Part shown: positions 1 through 9,287 of the stretch, in pieces
How positions within the stretch are numbered: the stretch's first letter is position 1
How the letters are laid out: the number at the start of each line of letters is the position of its first letter
Position numbers and translations under genes: made by a program
Assembly: GCA_945877115.1 (NCBI GenBank)
Contig: CAMCQR010000001.1
Location: 1-64,000 of the forward strand
DNA from: Synechococcus sp. UW140
GTDB taxonomy: Bacteria > Cyanobacteriota > Cyanobacteriia > PCC-6307 > Cyanobiaceae
DNA: 64,000 nucleotides
Direction: 5' to 3'
Notes under the pieces: generated by a model
Told to the model about the DNA's origin: nothing
The model's input: the letters and a program-made list of their open reading frames with translations, nothing else
Database searches by the model: none

Positions 1-1316
1 GGGGGCGGCGGAGCATGGCCCTTGCCAATCCTGGACCGGGCCAGAAGGGCCATGCCAAAGGCCGCGGTGGCATCGGCGCGCTGCAGCACTGGGCGCCCAA
101 GGGCCCGTTCTCGCATTCGCCGCCATTGGGGATTGCGGGCACCGCCGCCCAGGCTGATCACCCGCTTTACAGGTGGGGCCCCAAGGGCTTCGAGGCGTTG
201 CCAACCGGCGACTTCAATGGCCGTCAGTCCCTCCAGCAGGGCTTGGAGGTAAACGGCGTCGCTGATGGGTCTGGGTTCGAGTTGGGGCACCAGTTCCGGG
301 TCGTCAATGGGAAAGCGATCTCCCTTCGCTGTCAGGGGACGCAGGGTGAGTCCCGTTGGACGTCCCGGATCGATCTGACGACTGAGCTCTTTAAGGTCAT
401 TTGCCGAGAAAAACTGCAGCAGGATTCCGGCGCCGGCATTGGAGGCTCCCCCCGCGAGCCAGCGTCCAGCGAGTCGGTGACAACTGATGCCGGGTCCCCA
501 TAGCGGCTCGGATACAAATTGCTTTAACACCAAGGTTGTGCCCAACACCGTGATGCCGTCCCCTGGCTGGGGGGAGGCGGCAAGAACGCCGGCATTGGCG
601 TCCGTGCTGCCTGCCACCACCCAACACTCCCTGCCCAGGCCGGATCGCTGGGACGCCTCTTCAGACACCCTGCCGGGGCAGGAGCCGCTGGGGATGATCT
701 GGGGTAGCGCCGCGGCCCAAGGCTGTTCGCCGATGCGGCCGCCCCAGCGATTTTCGATGAGGTCCCAGCCCAGGCGCAGATTGTTGCCTTCCTCCCCCCA
801 GCGCCAGTTCCCCAGCAACCAGCCCATCAGCCAGTCCGCTTGATGGCGCAATCGAAAACCAGGATCGCTCCAGGGGAGTCCGGCCGATTGCATCAGTTGG
901 AGTGCCCTGGCCAAGCTGCCGTTGGCCGAGGCCGCTGGACCGTCTTGGGCCAGGGCCAAGGCGGTGGCTGCTTGCTCAGGACAGCAATGGTGGTAGGCGA
1001 GGGCTAGCCCTGCCGATCCCTTGAGCAGGGTGCCATCCTCATGGCAAAGCAGCAGGGTGCCTGAGGTCCCGGCCACTGCAATCGCTGCGACCTGGGCACG
1101 CCACGGGAGGGGCCATTGCTGGATCAAGGCCAGAAATCCTTGCCGCCAGGCCTCAGGACTGGTGAAAAGACCGGGGTAGGGGCTGCTGATTTCACTCACC
1201 AAATCCCCGGAGGCGTCGACAAGGGCGAGGCGCAGACCGCTGCTACCCAGGTCAACGCCAATGGTCAGAGGCGGGATGGGCCTTGGCGCTCCCTCAGCCG
1301 TGGACGGAAGCGGCAC
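1..1316 (-). CDS. FGGY-family sugar kinase (D-ribulose/xylulose kinase-like), 3' end beyond window
   Basis: Reading the minus strand gives an open frame with no stop before the left edge. The N-terminus has the FGGY/actin-like phosphate-1 motif ([15 protein letters not shown]), a second nucleotide motif ([14 protein letters not shown]), a central [11 protein letters not shown] block and a C-terminal [14 protein letters not shown] adenosine motif. The family phosphorylates a sugar or sugar alcohol with ATP. The layout is closest to the D-ribulose kinase-like group of cyanobacteria and plants, which is a family-level guess. Only the last few residues should be missing. No ATG lies near the start. 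GTG at 1316, overlapping the end of metK by 23 nt, or CTG at about 1279 are the options, so the start is uncertain. It probably shares a transcript with metK. Confidence 0.8.
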   Translation of the reverse strand, partial: MPLPSTAEGAPRPIPPLTIGVDLGSSGLRLALVDASGDLVSEISSPYPGLFTSPEAWRQGFLALIQQWPLPWRAQVAAIAVAGTSGTLLLCHEDGTLLKGSAGLALAYHHCCPEQAATALALAQDGPAASANGSLARALQLMQSAGLPWSDPGFRLRHQADWLMGWLLGNWRWGEEGNNLRLGWDLIENRWGGRIGEQPWAAALPQIIPSGSCPGRVSEEASQRSGLGRECWVVAGSTDANAGVLAASPQPGDGITVLGTTLVLKQFVSEPLWGPGISCHRLAGRWLAGGASNAGAGILLQFFSANDLKELSRQIDPGRPTGLTLRPLTAKGDRFPIDDPELVPQLEPRPISDAVYLQALLEGLTAIEVAGWQRLEALGAPPVKRVISLGGGARNPQWRRMRERALGRPVLQRADATAAFGMALLARSRIGKGHAPPP

Positions 1317-2553
1317 CAAGGCTGGCCGTGGCCTGCTTGAGTTCCGCGGCGATGGTGTCCACGTTTTCCCAGGGGAGGTCAAGGTCGCTGCGACCGAAGT
1401 GGCCGTAGGCGGCAACGTCCTGGTAGAAGCGACCACCCCGTTGACTTGGCAGTTGGCGGAGGCCAAACGTGTTGATGATGGCGCCGGGCCGCAGGTCAAA
1501 GCGTTCCTGAACCAGGGCGGTTAGATCGGCGTTACTGATGATGCCCGTGCCAAAACTTTCGACCAGGATGCTCACGGGACGTGCCACACCAATGGCATAG
1601 CTGAGCTGGACTTCCACTTTGCGGGCTAATCCAGCGGCCACCAGTGCTTTGGCGACGTAACGGGCGGCATAGGCGGCAGAGCGGTCCACCTTGGTGGGAT
1701 CCTTGCCTGAGAAAGCGCCACCTCCATGGCGGGCGTAGCCGCCATAGGTATCCACGATGATCTTGCGACCGGTCAGTCCGGCATCCCCCTGGGGACCTCC
1801 CACCACAAACTTACCGGTGGGATTCACCAGAAAGCGGGTTGAATCTGGATGGGGCTTGAGCTTGAGATCGGCGGTGGCAGGTTCGACGACGTGGAGCCAG
1901 AGATCCGCAGAGATGCGATCCCTGAGGGCCTTTTCTTCGCTGATGCCGTCGATTTCAGCCGTGTGCTGGGTGGAGATCAAGATCGTGTCGATCGCCACCG
2001 GTTGGTCATTTTCATAAACCACACTCACCTGGGTCTTGCCGTCAGGGAGGAGGTAGTTCAACAGGCCGTCATGGCGTACTTGGGCCAACTGACGGGCCAG
2101 GCGGTGGGCCAGGCTGATCGGCAGCGGCATCAGTTCGGGGGTCTCGTCGCAGGCGTAGCCAAACATGATTCCCTGGTCGCCAGCTCCGACCTTGTCTAGG
2201 GGGTCTCCCTCGTGGTCATCGGCTTCGTCGACCCCCTGGGCGATATCGGGAGACTGCTGGTCGAGGGCGATCAGCACGGCGCAGCTTTTGGCATCGAAGC
2301 CGCCAGCCCGGGCCCCCGAATAGCCGATTTTCTCGATGACACCGCGCACCAAGTTGTTGAAGTCAACTCTGGCTTTCGTGGTTACTTCTCCGGTGATGAG
2401 GCAAAGACCTGTATTGACGACGGTCTCGCAGGCCACCCGACTCTCGGGATCCTGGGCCAGAAGGGCGTCAAGCACGGCATCGCTGATCTGATCACAGATC
2501 TTGTCCGGATGCCCTTCAGTGACGGATTCGGAGGTGAAGACGTAGTGGCTCAT
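1294..2553 (-). CDS. metK: S-adenosylmethionine synthetase
   Basis: This 419-residue protein makes S-adenosylmethionine from methionine and ATP in the cytoplasm. It has all hallmarks of MetK: the start [18 protein letters not shown] with the ATP-binding GHPDK, the hexapeptide-type [12 protein letters not shown], and the P-loop-like [19 protein letters not shown]. Length is normal for bacterial MetK (about 380-420). The downstream sugar kinase overlaps its 3' end, suggesting co-transcription. Upstream lies a spacer of about 90 nt and then a HAD phosphatase gene on the same strand. I see no SAM riboswitch in the spacer. Confidence 0.97.
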   Translation of the reverse strand: MSHYVFTSESVTEGHPDKICDQISDAVLDALLAQDPESRVACETVVNTGLCLITGEVTTKARVDFNNLVRGVIEKIGYSGARAGGFDAKSCAVLIALDQQSPDIAQGVDEADDHEGDPLDKVGAGDQGIMFGYACDETPELMPLPISLAHRLARQLAQVRHDGLLNYLLPDGKTQVSVVYENDQPVAIDTILISTQHTAEIDGISEEKALRDRISADLWLHVVEPATADLKLKPHPDSTRFLVNPTGKFVVGGPQGDAGLTGRKIIVDTYGGYARHGGGAFSGKDPTKVDRSAAYAARYVAKALVAAGLARKVEVQLSYAIGVARPVSILVESFGTGIISNADLTALVQERFDLRPGAIINTFGLRQLPSQRGGRFYQDVAAYGHFGRSDLDLPWENVDTIAAELKQATASLGAASVHG

Positions 2554-2642
2554 TCCGGGGGGAAAGGTTAAGGGCCGACATTATGTCCTCCTAGGCTACT
2601 TCGGGCGTAAGGATGGACACGCTGCCAGTCGGGCTGAGGTTT

Positions 2643-3440
2643 TCAGGGGCCAGGGGTCAGGCTGAGCTGGTCCCAGTGGGTGAGGTGGAGGAAGCTGGGA
2701 TCAAGGTCCAGGGGCCGTCGCCAGCCAGAGGAGTAGCCCAGGATGATGCTGACACCAGCGGCTCTGGCCATGCACAGGTCGCTGTTGGCATCGCCAATCA
2801 GGGCGCATTCAGAAGGGGACACCCCAAGCCGTTGGCAAAGGCCATGAACCGCATCTGGATCCGGTTTGCGGGGGTGGTGGTCCGCGCTCCAGATGCCTTG
2901 AACCAAGGAACTGAGTCCGTGCTGGCCCAGGAAAGCCTGAATCCCTTTTTGATGGTCGTTACTGATGACGGCGCAAAGGACACCGTGGGAATGCAGGTCT
3001 TGCAACAGTTCAACCAGCCCCTCGGTGGGTTGGGGTCTGGGGATCGATTCTTCTTCGTGGAGTCGATCCGTGATGGCAAAGACCTTTTCGGCGGTGGCTA
3101 GAGCTTCGGGCCAACCCAAGCCGACTTGGGTCAGGGCAGTAGCGGTGCTGATCAGGTTGTGATCTTTGGCGGCAACCGCCGTAAGACCCGCCGGGTGAAG
3201 TCCGTGGTTGGGGATCAGCCCGTAGGCACGGTGAAGAAGATCTTTTAGTTCTTCGGATCGCCCCATGGCTGCCAAGCCGACGGTTTGATCCAAACAATGC
3301 AGGATTCGGGATTCCGCAAGGGCCGTCAGCATGGGCTCGCTATGGCTCATGGTGCCGTCCTTGTCGAAAAGCACCGCTCTGATCGGCCTTGCCTCGCCTG
3401 GGCGAGGCAGGCCCTGACCCCTAAGGTTCAGGTAGATCAT
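2643..3440 (-). CDS. HAD-superfamily phosphatase (Gph/phosphoglycolate phosphatase-like)
   Basis: This 265-residue protein carries the four HAD motifs: VLFDKDGT (motif I, nucleophile and acid/base Asp, about residues 23-30), AVISND (motif II), a Lys in the HHPRKPDPDAV block (motif III) and ALIGDANSDLCMARAAG (motif IV). The helical cap between motifs I and II marks it as subfamily I. The substrate cannot be set from sequence. Phosphoglycolate phosphatase would make sense in a photosynthetic cell but is only an inference. It sits between rpsA and metK, all on the minus strand. Confidence 0.85.
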   Translation of the reverse strand: MIYLNLRGQGLPRPGEARPIRAVLFDKDGTMSHSEPMLTALAESRILHCLDQTVGLAAMGRSEELKDLLHRAYGLIPNHGLHPAGLTAVAAKDHNLISTATALTQVGLGWPEALATAEKVFAITDRLHEEESIPRPQPTEGLVELLQDLHSHGVLCAVISNDHQKGIQAFLGQHGLSSLVQGIWSADHHPRKPDPDAVHGLCQRLGVSPSECALIGDANSDLCMARAAGVSIILGYSSGWRRPLDLDPSFLHLTHWDQLSLTPGP

Positions 3441-3473
3441 TGTTGCTATTAGCCCAGGTCGATGGGGATTAGA

Positions 3474-4577
3474 TCAATCCTCATCAATAGACTCGGAATC
3501 AACCGCCATCGACTCTCCATCTTCGGCCTGCTCAAGCAACATTTGCTTGTAGCGAGCAGCCATTTCCTCTGCTTTTTCAAAGACCTTTTGGGGATCGGTG
3601 AGCATGTCACCGGGCTCAGGTTCCAGCGCCTTGGTGGAGAGTGAGATGCGACCCCGTTCAGCATCCAGATCAATGATCATGACCTTCATTTGGTCATTGA
3701 CATTGAGCACTGTGTGGGGAGTCTCGATGTGCTCATGGCTGATTTCGGATATGTGCAGCAGTCCGCTGACACCGCCGATGTCAATGAAGGCACCATAGGG
3801 TTTGATGCCGCGCACGGTGCCAAGTACAACTTCACCAACTTCGAGTCGGTTCATCTTGCGCTCAACCAAGGCGCGACGATGGCTGAGCACCAAACGGTTG
3901 CGCTCTTCATCTACCTCGAGGAATTTAAGTGGCAGGAAATCGGCAACAAGTTCTTCTTTCGCTTTGCGAGTGCTGATGTGGCTGCCTGGAATGAACCCCC
4001 TCAACCCTTCAACGCGAACCAAGGCCCCACCACGGTTGGTCGCGAAGACTTCGCTGTAGATCGTGGCGTCTTCTTTCTGAAGCTGTCGGACCCGCTCCCA
4101 AGCACGTTGGTATTCAATGCGTCGAACGGAAAGAGTAAGTTGCCCATCTTCATTCTCTTCGCTGAGGATGAAGAACTCTCGAATTTCCCCCGGTTCCAGA
4201 ACATCTGAAAGGTGTTCCACCCGGTTGATCGAAACCTCTTGTAGAGGCATGAAGGCAGCAGTTTTGGCCCCAATATCAATCATGGCGCCTTTCGACTCAA
4301 GGGCGAAAACTGTGCCGTTGACGACGTCGCCAGGTTTGAAATTATAATCGTACTTACTCAGTAATGCAGCAAATTCATCCAGGGTGAAGCCTACGGCTTC
4401 CATGTCCTGTTTGGATTTGCGACTGCTGGAATGGTCGGCCGTGGGGACGGCCTCCGGAACCTCAAATTGAACCTCCTCTTCGCCGTTTTCGTCGAGGAAG
4501 TCGATTTCTGCCAGAGAGCCTGGGGATGCGGCGTTGACTTGAATCTGGTTCGGTTCGGAGGTCGTTGTAGCAGTCAT
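3474..4577 (-). CDS. rpsA: 30S ribosomal protein S1
   Basis: This 367-residue protein has three S1 RNA-binding domains, at about residues 81-152, 170-236 and 246-315, each with the G-x-V-x-G/GAFIDIG pattern. The N-terminus is acidic and the tail is acidic. Three S1 repeats rather than six is the usual cyanobacterial and chloroplast form (Rps1A). S1 helps mRNA bind the 30S subunit, which matters where Shine-Dalgarno sequences are weak, as for many genes here. It lies downstream of nrdR, separated by about 100 nt. Confidence 0.95.
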   Translation of the reverse strand: MTATTTSEPNQIQVNAASPGSLAEIDFLDENGEEEVQFEVPEAVPTADHSSSRKSKQDMEAVGFTLDEFAALLSKYDYNFKPGDVVNGTVFALESKGAMIDIGAKTAAFMPLQEVSINRVEHLSDVLEPGEIREFFILSEENEDGQLTLSVRRIEYQRAWERVRQLQKEDATIYSEVFATNRGGALVRVEGLRGFIPGSHISTRKAKEELVADFLPLKFLEVDEERNRLVLSHRRALVERKMNRLEVGEVVLGTVRGIKPYGAFIDIGGVSGLLHISEISHEHIETPHTVLNVNDQMKVMIIDLDAERGRISLSTKALEPEPGDMLTDPQKVFEKAEEMAARYKQMLLEQAEDGESMAVDSESIDED

Positions 4578-4679
4578 CGTAGAATGGCGGTCTGCCTGGG
4601 GCAGTACGAAGGGAGTTGCCTTGCCGCCAGCAAGACAACAGCTCGAAATTCTAACAAGCGACCTTGACCGCTTACGGCA

Positions 4680-5177
4680 TCAAGGCACTGCTGCAAGCGT
4701 TGCCCTGGTCTTACCGCGATTGGGTTTGGTCTCACCGAGGACTTCAAGGGCAGAGACGAAATCGCTCACACTCTTGAATTGACGGTAAACCGAAGCGAAC
4801 CTCACGTAGGCCACATCACTCATCTCCCTTAACTGCTGTAAAACCATTTCGCCAATTTCGTTGCTACTCACCTCACGTCCAGCTCGTTGCTGCAGGGAAA
4901 TCTCAATTTCATCGACGACCAACTCCAGGCTTGTCGGTGCCAGACCTGTTTTTTCGCAAGCCCGAAGCAAACCGTGCAACAGCTTCGATCGGTTGAATGT
5001 TTCGCGATGGCCATTGCGTTTGAGCACCGTGATAGGAACGGTTTCAACCCGTTCGTAAGTGGTGAAGCGGAAGTCACAGTTCAGGCATTCGCGCCGCCGC
5101 CGCACGCTGCGTCCAGAATCTGCGGCCCGAGATTCCAGTACGCGACTATCGGTGTGTTGGCAGGAAGGGCATTGCAT
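4680..5177 (-). CDS. nrdR: Transcriptional repressor NrdR
   Basis: The protein starts with a zinc ribbon (MQCPSC, then [16 protein letters not shown], giving two Cys pairs) followed by an ATP-cone domain ([16 protein letters not shown] onward). NrdR senses ATP/dATP and represses ribonucleotide reductase genes. I place the start at the methionine directly before the first Cys pair, as in the family. An upstream in-frame start at 5192 would add only five residues. Length (165 aa) is normal. It lies just downstream of the psbB-psbT terminator and is probably transcribed on its own or with rpsA. Confidence 0.95.
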   Translation of the reverse strand: MQCPSCQHTDSRVLESRAADSGRSVRRRRECLNCDFRFTTYERVETVPITVLKRNGHRETFNRSKLLHGLLRACEKTGLAPTSLELVVDEIEISLQQRAGREVSSNEIGEMVLQQLREMSDVAYVRFASVYRQFKSVSDFVSALEVLGETKPNRGKTRATLAAVP

Positions 5178-5252
5178 GCCCGTGAACTCCAATTGTTATT
5201 CAATCTTAGACAGGTCTGTACAGATTGAACAGCCCCCCGCTTCCATCCACAA

Positions 5253-5277
5253 CAAAAAAAGCCCCTTTAGGGGCTTT
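5253..5277 (-). terminator. Rho-independent terminator of psbB-psbT
   Basis: On the minus strand, AAAGCCCC and GGGGCTTT pair as an 8-bp stem around a 4-nt loop, followed by a run of seven T. It lies 26 nt past the psbT stop, so it should end the psbB-psbT transcript before nrdR. Confidence 0.85.
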
Positions 5278-5302
5278 GGGGATGGACATTTGTCCTGAAT
5301 GA

Positions 5303-5398
5303 TCATTTACCGATCTTCGGGGGATCGCGAAATGCGATGGCAAAGAACAGAGTAGAAATGGCCAAGGCCAGGATCAGGATGTAGGCAAAGCTTTCCAT
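5303..5398 (-). CDS. psbT: Photosystem II reaction centre protein T
   Basis: This 31-residue single-span membrane protein begins [19 protein letters not shown] and ends RDPPKIGK, which is classic PsbT. PsbT sits at the photosystem II dimer interface and stabilises the QA region. It lies 24 nt downstream of psbB on the same strand and is followed by a strong terminator, so the two form an operon as in other cyanobacteria and chloroplasts. Confidence 0.96.
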   Translation of the reverse strand: MESFAYILILALAISTLFFAIAFRDPPKIGK

Positions 5399-5422
5399 GG
5401 AGTGTCCTCGGGTGTCCTGGGG

Positions 5423-6982
5423 TCAGCTGAGTGTGCTTCCTGCCGGAGGGACAAAGCCCTCAGGCAAGCGACGGGTTGAACGGTCTCCGAGCTTCTCAAA
5501 GAGCCCGAATTCGACTTGCTCGCCGAGGTCGGGATCGATGCCGGCAAAAACATCACGGTAGAGGGTGCGGGCCCCATGCCAGATGTGCCCAAAGAAGAAG
5601 AGCAGGGCGAAGGTGGCATGACCGAACGTAAACCAACCTCTTGGGGAACTCCGGAAGGTTCCGTCGGAGTGGTATTTCTCACGATCGAATTCAAAAGCTT
5701 CGCCTAGTTGGGCCTTGCGGGCCAGCCTCTTGACATCAGCGGGGTCTTTGAAGGTTTGGCCGTTGAGGGCACCGCCGTAGACCGTTGCCGTGACGCCCTG
5801 CTGCTCAAATGAATATTTGGCTTCAGCACGACGGAAAGGAATGTCGGCCCGAACCGTGCCCTCTTTGTCCTGGAGAACAATTGGGAAGTTCTCAAAGAAG
5901 TTGGGCAGTCGTCGCACTTCAATGTCTCGACCATCCTTGTCTTGGAAGGCAATGTGACCGATCCATCCAGTGGGGAGTCCGTCACCATTCACCATCGGAC
6001 CCACCCGGAATAGCCCTCCCTTGGCAGGGCTATTACCGACGTAATCGTAGAAAGCCAGTTTTTCAGGAATGGAAGCCCAGGCCTCTTCATTCGTGGCACC
6101 GTTATCAAGGGCCGTTTGGACTCTACGATTGATCTCGGTTTTGAAATAGCTCTGATCCCACTGATAACGAGTCGGACCAAAAAGTTCAATGGGGGTTGCT
6201 GCAGCGCCGTACCACATGGTACCGGCCACAATGAAAGCTGCAAAGAAAACGGCGGCAATCGCACTTGCCAAAACCGTTTCGATGTTTCCCATCCTGAGGG
6301 CCTTGTAGAGCCTTTCGGGGGGGCGAGTCGTGATGTGGAAGATGCCAGCGATAATGCCGACGATGCCAGCAGCAATGTGGTGGGCAACGATTCCACCAGG
6401 GTTAAACGGATTAAATCCTTCGGGTCCCCAAGAGGGTTGAACCTTTTCCAGGTGACCCGTGATTCCGTAAGGGTCCGAAACCCACATCCCCGGTCCAAAA
6501 ACGCCTGTGAGGTGGAACGCCCCGAAGCCGAAGCAGCCAAGGCCAGCAAGTAAGAGGTGAATTCCGAAGATCTTGGGAAGATCCAAGGCTGGTTCCCCGG
6601 TGCGGGGGTCTTGCCAGATCTCCAAATCCCAGTAGGTCCAATGCCAGATGGCCGCCAAGAACAACAGACCACTGAAAACAATGTGGGCTGCAGCGACGCC
6701 CTCAAAGCTCCAGAAGCCGGGATCGACTCCTGTTGCTCCGGTGATGTTCCAGCCGCTCCAACTTCCAGTGACCCCTAGGCGGGCCATAAAAGGCATCACA
6801 AACATGCCCTGACGCCACATGGGGTTCAGGACCGGATCGGAAGGATCGAAAATGGCCAGTTCGTAGAGAGCCATGGAGCCGGCCCAGCCGGCAACCAGAG
6901 CGGTGTGCATAAGGTGCACGGCCAGCAAGCGGCCCGGGTCGTTGATGACGACCGTGTGCACCCTGTACCAGGGCAATCCCAT
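5423..6982 (-). CDS. psbB: Photosystem II CP47 chlorophyll-binding protein
   Basis: The 519-residue CP47 core antenna binds chlorophyll a and passes excitation to the D1/D2 reaction centre in the thylakoid membrane. The start [20 protein letters not shown] is the conserved CP47 N-terminus. A longer in-frame extension upstream (to 7042) is not used in the family. Six membrane spans with conserved His pairs ([49 protein letters not shown]) and a large lumenal loop E are present. Divergent from a ferredoxin gene, so the 126-nt spacer should hold both promoters. Confidence 0.98.
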   Translation of the reverse strand: MGLPWYRVHTVVINDPGRLLAVHLMHTALVAGWAGSMALYELAIFDPSDPVLNPMWRQGMFVMPFMARLGVTGSWSGWNITGATGVDPGFWSFEGVAAAHIVFSGLLFLAAIWHWTYWDLEIWQDPRTGEPALDLPKIFGIHLLLAGLGCFGFGAFHLTGVFGPGMWVSDPYGITGHLEKVQPSWGPEGFNPFNPGGIVAHHIAAGIVGIIAGIFHITTRPPERLYKALRMGNIETVLASAIAAVFFAAFIVAGTMWYGAAATPIELFGPTRYQWDQSYFKTEINRRVQTALDNGATNEEAWASIPEKLAFYDYVGNSPAKGGLFRVGPMVNGDGLPTGWIGHIAFQDKDGRDIEVRRLPNFFENFPIVLQDKEGTVRADIPFRRAEAKYSFEQQGVTATVYGGALNGQTFKDPADVKRLARKAQLGEAFEFDREKYHSDGTFRSSPRGWFTFGHATFALLFFFGHIWHGARTLYRDVFAGIDPDLGEQVEFGLFEKLGDRSTRRLPEGFVPPAGSTLS

Positions 6983-7108
6983 GGGGGTGAGGTCTGGGTG
7001 TGCAAGTGATGGTAGTAGTTGCCGACCTCCTCCAGAGCGCACCGGTTACGGACCGAAACGGGGACCGCAACGCCAGCTACCGGCAAAATGTGGGTTTGGA
7101 GCCAGGTC

Positions 7109-7570
7109 ATGCCGGTGATTCGTTTTGTCCGTGAAGGCAGGGACGTCGAGTGTTACCCCGGTGAAAACCTCAGGGAAGTGGCACTCAGGGAGGGGATCGA
7201 GATCTACGGACTTAAGGGAAAACTGGGCAATTGCGGGGGCTGCGGCCAGTGCATCACGTGTCTCGTGGATGTCGATGGGGCCGATCCCCTCGCCTTGACA
7301 CCATGCACACCTGTCGAAGAACAAAAGCTTCGCCGTCGCCCTTCGAGCTGGCGATTGGCTTGCCAAGCCCTGGTTCAAGGTTCGCTGGTGGTATTGACGC
7401 GTCCGCAGGTTGGTTTGCAGGATCGGGAAGGGATTCTGGCCCGGGCCCTGGAAACGCCCCTGCCCCCTGGCCCCTTGGCCTGGCCGGAGCCTGAGCCCCA
7501 AGCCGACCTTGTGGCAGACGGGGAAGGGGATGGCGATTCCACAACGAGCGATGAAGCTGAAGTGTGCTAG
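7109..7570 (+). CDS. [2Fe-2S] ferredoxin-like protein
   Basis: This protein of about 153 residues starts MPVIRFVREGRDVECYPGEN and has a dense Cys block GNCGGCGQCITC. The spacing C-x5-C-x2-C, with a later RLACQ, fits the adrenodoxin/ISC-type [2Fe-2S] fold better than the photosynthetic C-x4-C-x2-C type. One extra Cys sits inside the loop. The C-terminal third is Pro/Glu/Asp rich and probably disordered. The start is set by the family pattern, and the upstream in-frame sequence to 7019 overlaps the psbB leader. psbM follows 42 nt downstream, so the two are likely co-transcribed. The electron-transfer partner is unknown. Confidence 0.85.
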   Translation: MPVIRFVREGRDVECYPGENLREVALREGIEIYGLKGKLGNCGGCGQCITCLVDVDGADPLALTPCTPVEEQKLRRRPSSWRLACQALVQGSLVVLTRPQVGLQDREGILARALETPLPPGPLAWPEPEPQADLVADGEGDGDSTTSDEAEVC

Positions 7571-7612
7571 GTCGGGCGGCGGTGATACCGTCTGAGCAAA
7601 TTCTGCATTGCC

Positions 7613-7720
7613 ATGGAAACCAACGATCTCGGTTTCGTTGCCAGCCTTCTTTTTGTTTTGGTGCCGGCTGTTTTCCTAATCGTTCTTTACATACAGACCA
7701 GCAGTCGCCAAGGAGGCTGA
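7613..7720 (+). CDS. psbM: Photosystem II reaction centre protein M
   Basis: The 35-residue protein [20 protein letters not shown]... has one membrane span and the usual short polar ends. PsbM lies at the photosystem II dimer interface. The sequence matches the cyanobacterial PsbM pattern closely. It ends 10 nt before the 3' end of the convergent Usp gene. A 9-bp hairpin at 7750-7774 may end its transcript. Confidence 0.95.
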   Translation: METNDLGFVASLLFVLVPAVFLIVLYIQTSSRQGG

Positions 7721-7730
7721 ACCCTGGTAA

Positions 7731-8636
7731 CTAACTTGTCGCGCCTGAAGGGAGCCGGTTCGATTCCGGCTCCCTCACTAGGAGAACTGGTGCTGGGGCA
7801 TGGACTCGGATGTAATCACTGACCGAACTGCCCAGTAGACGATCCAAATCCACCAAAGCCTTGGCTACGAGCGGACGGCGATCCTGGGAGGCTATGACCA
7901 CCAGGTCGGCTTTGATTTCCTCGGCTGTCTGACAAACCGTTCTGCCAATGTCACCGCTGCGGTGAATGGGTTTCATCTCAACCCCTAGGGCCCTGGCTCT
8001 TTGTACCGCTTTCTCCAAGATGTCATCCGCCTGGCTGCGGCCTCCTCTCGATGGGCTCAGATCTTGGCGTGCAACATGGATTCCCGTTAGGGAGCCGCCA
8101 GGGATAGCCGCCACCAATTCACAGGCCAACCGGATGGCGTCATCGCCGACACCAGTGCCATCAATGGTCACCAGAACACGGTTGATAGCCCTTACATAGA
8201 GGTCGTCCCTGACCAAAAGCATCGGCCGGGTGGACAACTGAAACACGTACTGGCTAGCACTGTTGGCCAGAATGGATTGCAATCTGCCGAGGCCCCTGGA
8301 ACCCATCACAATCAGATCAGCATTCACTTCTTCGGCGACCGCCAACAGCGTTTGCTTGGTGTCTCCTTCCCTCACGATGGTTGTCACTTCTGCATGGACC
8401 AGTCCCATGCGATCGACAGCCTCGTTGAGGAGGATTGTGGCCTGATTGCGGTGGTCTTTGAGGTTGTCGCCTCCTTGTTCGTTGACCACATGCAGAAGGT
8501 TGATCCTTGCCTGGCGGCAGGGGGGGATGGCCCGCAGCATGCGCACCATTTCTTCAACGTTGCCTTTGCCTGAATCGGCGATCAGAAGATTGCGGAACAC
8601 GGTGGGAAGTTTGGCTCTTGGCAGCCTATGGCTCAA
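7731..8636 (-). CDS. Tandem universal stress protein (two UspA domains)
   Basis: This 301-residue protein has two UspA domains, about residues 13-145 and 150-295. Each ends with the ATP-binding-type pattern: VNADLIVMGSRGLGRLQ in the first, IKADLVVIASQDRRPL in the second. Only the first keeps the full G-x2-G-x9-G(S/T) nucleotide loop. Usp proteins act in stress responses, and the target is unknown. Starts are TTG at 8636 or GTG at 8603. The last codons after VREP are encoded by a tRNA T-arm-like palindrome (see findings), so the C-terminal tail looks acquired. Divergent from the thioesterase gene. Confidence 0.88.
   Translation of the reverse strand: MSHRLPRAKLPTVFRNLLIADSGKGNVEEMVRMLRAIPPCRQARINLLHVVNEQGGDNLKDHRNQATILLNEAVDRMGLVHAEVTTIVREGDTKQTLLAVAEEVNADLIVMGSRGLGRLQSILANSASQYVFQLSTRPMLLVRDDLYVRAINRVLVTIDGTGVGDDAIRLACELVAAIPGGSLTGIHVARQDLSPSRGGRSQADDILEKAVQRARALGVEMKPIHRSGDIGRTVCQTAEEIKADLVVIASQDRRPLVAKALVDLDRLLGSSVSDYIRVHAPAPVLLVREPESNRLPSGATS
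7749..7775. repeat. Perfect inverted repeat with T-loop (tRNA 3'-end-like)
   Basis: AGGGAGCCGG and CCGGCTCCCT form a 10-bp stem around TTCGATT. Read on the plus strand, GCCGG-TTCGATT-CCGGC is a complete T-arm with consensus T-loop, followed by an acceptor-like CTCCCTCA. No D-arm or anticodon arm lies upstream. It sits inside the last codons of the Usp gene and downstream of psbM, where it could also work as a transcript end for either gene, though there is no T run. Confidence 0.6.
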
Positions 8637-8679
8637 TCTGTTTCTCTTGCCTTAAGTCGTTTTAATTCAAGCTTCAGCC

Positions 8680-9144
8680 ATGCCACCTGCGGATCGTTGC
8701 CAACCTGCCCAGCCCTGGTGCCTCCAGCGCCGCGTGCTTCCCCAGCACACCGACCATGCCGGTGTCATGTGGCATGGCGCTTATGTGGCCTGGCTTGAGG
8801 AGGGGCGAGTGGAGGCACTGGCCTGTGTGGGCGTGGATTATGCCGAGCTTTCCAGCCGAGGCCTGGAGATGCCTGTGGTGTCCTTAGGGATCGATTACCG
8901 CAAGCCTCTGCAGCACGGAGACCAGGTGACGCTCCTCAGTGAGGTTCTGGAATTTCAGGGGGTGAAGCTGCCCTGGGCCTGTCGGTTTATGGGTCCGGAT
9001 GGTCGGTTGGTGGCCTTGGCTCGGGTCGAGCTGGTTTTGGTGAGCTGTCCAATTGGCAAGTTGCCGAGGGTGCTGCGCCGTTATCCGGATGATCTCGGCT
9101 CTGCCGTGGCCCGATTGCAGGCGGGACCAGGGGCAGGGATATAG
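8680..9144 (+). CDS. Hotdog-fold acyl-CoA thioesterase (4HBT family)
   Basis: This 154-residue protein has the 4-hydroxybenzoyl-CoA thioesterase motif: an Asp followed by HAGVMWHGAYVAWLEEGRVE, where the Asp is the catalytic residue. The core hotdog strand pattern (VSLGIDYRKPLQHGDQVTL) follows. In cyanobacteria, one member of this family is the 1,4-dihydroxy-2-naphthoyl-CoA thioesterase of phylloquinone synthesis. That role is possible here but not proven. It is upstream of dprA with a spacer of about 140 nt. Confidence 0.85.
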   Translation: MPPADRCQPAQPWCLQRRVLPQHTDHAGVMWHGAYVAWLEEGRVEALACVGVDYAELSSRGLEMPVVSLGIDYRKPLQHGDQVTLLSEVLEFQGVKLPWACRFMGPDGRLVALARVELVLVSCPIGKLPRVLRRYPDDLGSAVARLQAGPGAGI

Positions 9145-9287
9145 TATGGATGTACTGGTGAGTGGGTGCTTTGGGGCGGTTTATCCCTGGGTTTGAGGTG
9201 GGCTCTGGGTCAGTTGCGGCTTCTGGCTGGACTCCGGCCAGTGCGGGTGGGGCTACTTCGTGTTTTTTAGGTGCTGGAAGGGATCCC

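Noticed and set aside
2554-2642. Possible SAM-type riboswitch upstream of metK
   Set aside because: The gap is short and has no conserved core elements.
2613-3101. Plus-strand ORF of 162 residues opposite the HAD phosphatase
   Set aside because: It is a shadow frame of a gene with clear motifs.
9160-9264. Small hydrophobic frame (GTG start, about 34 residues) between the thioesterase gene and dprA
   Set aside because: No start signal or known match. It may be chance in a G+C-rich gap, and the dprA frame is also open here.
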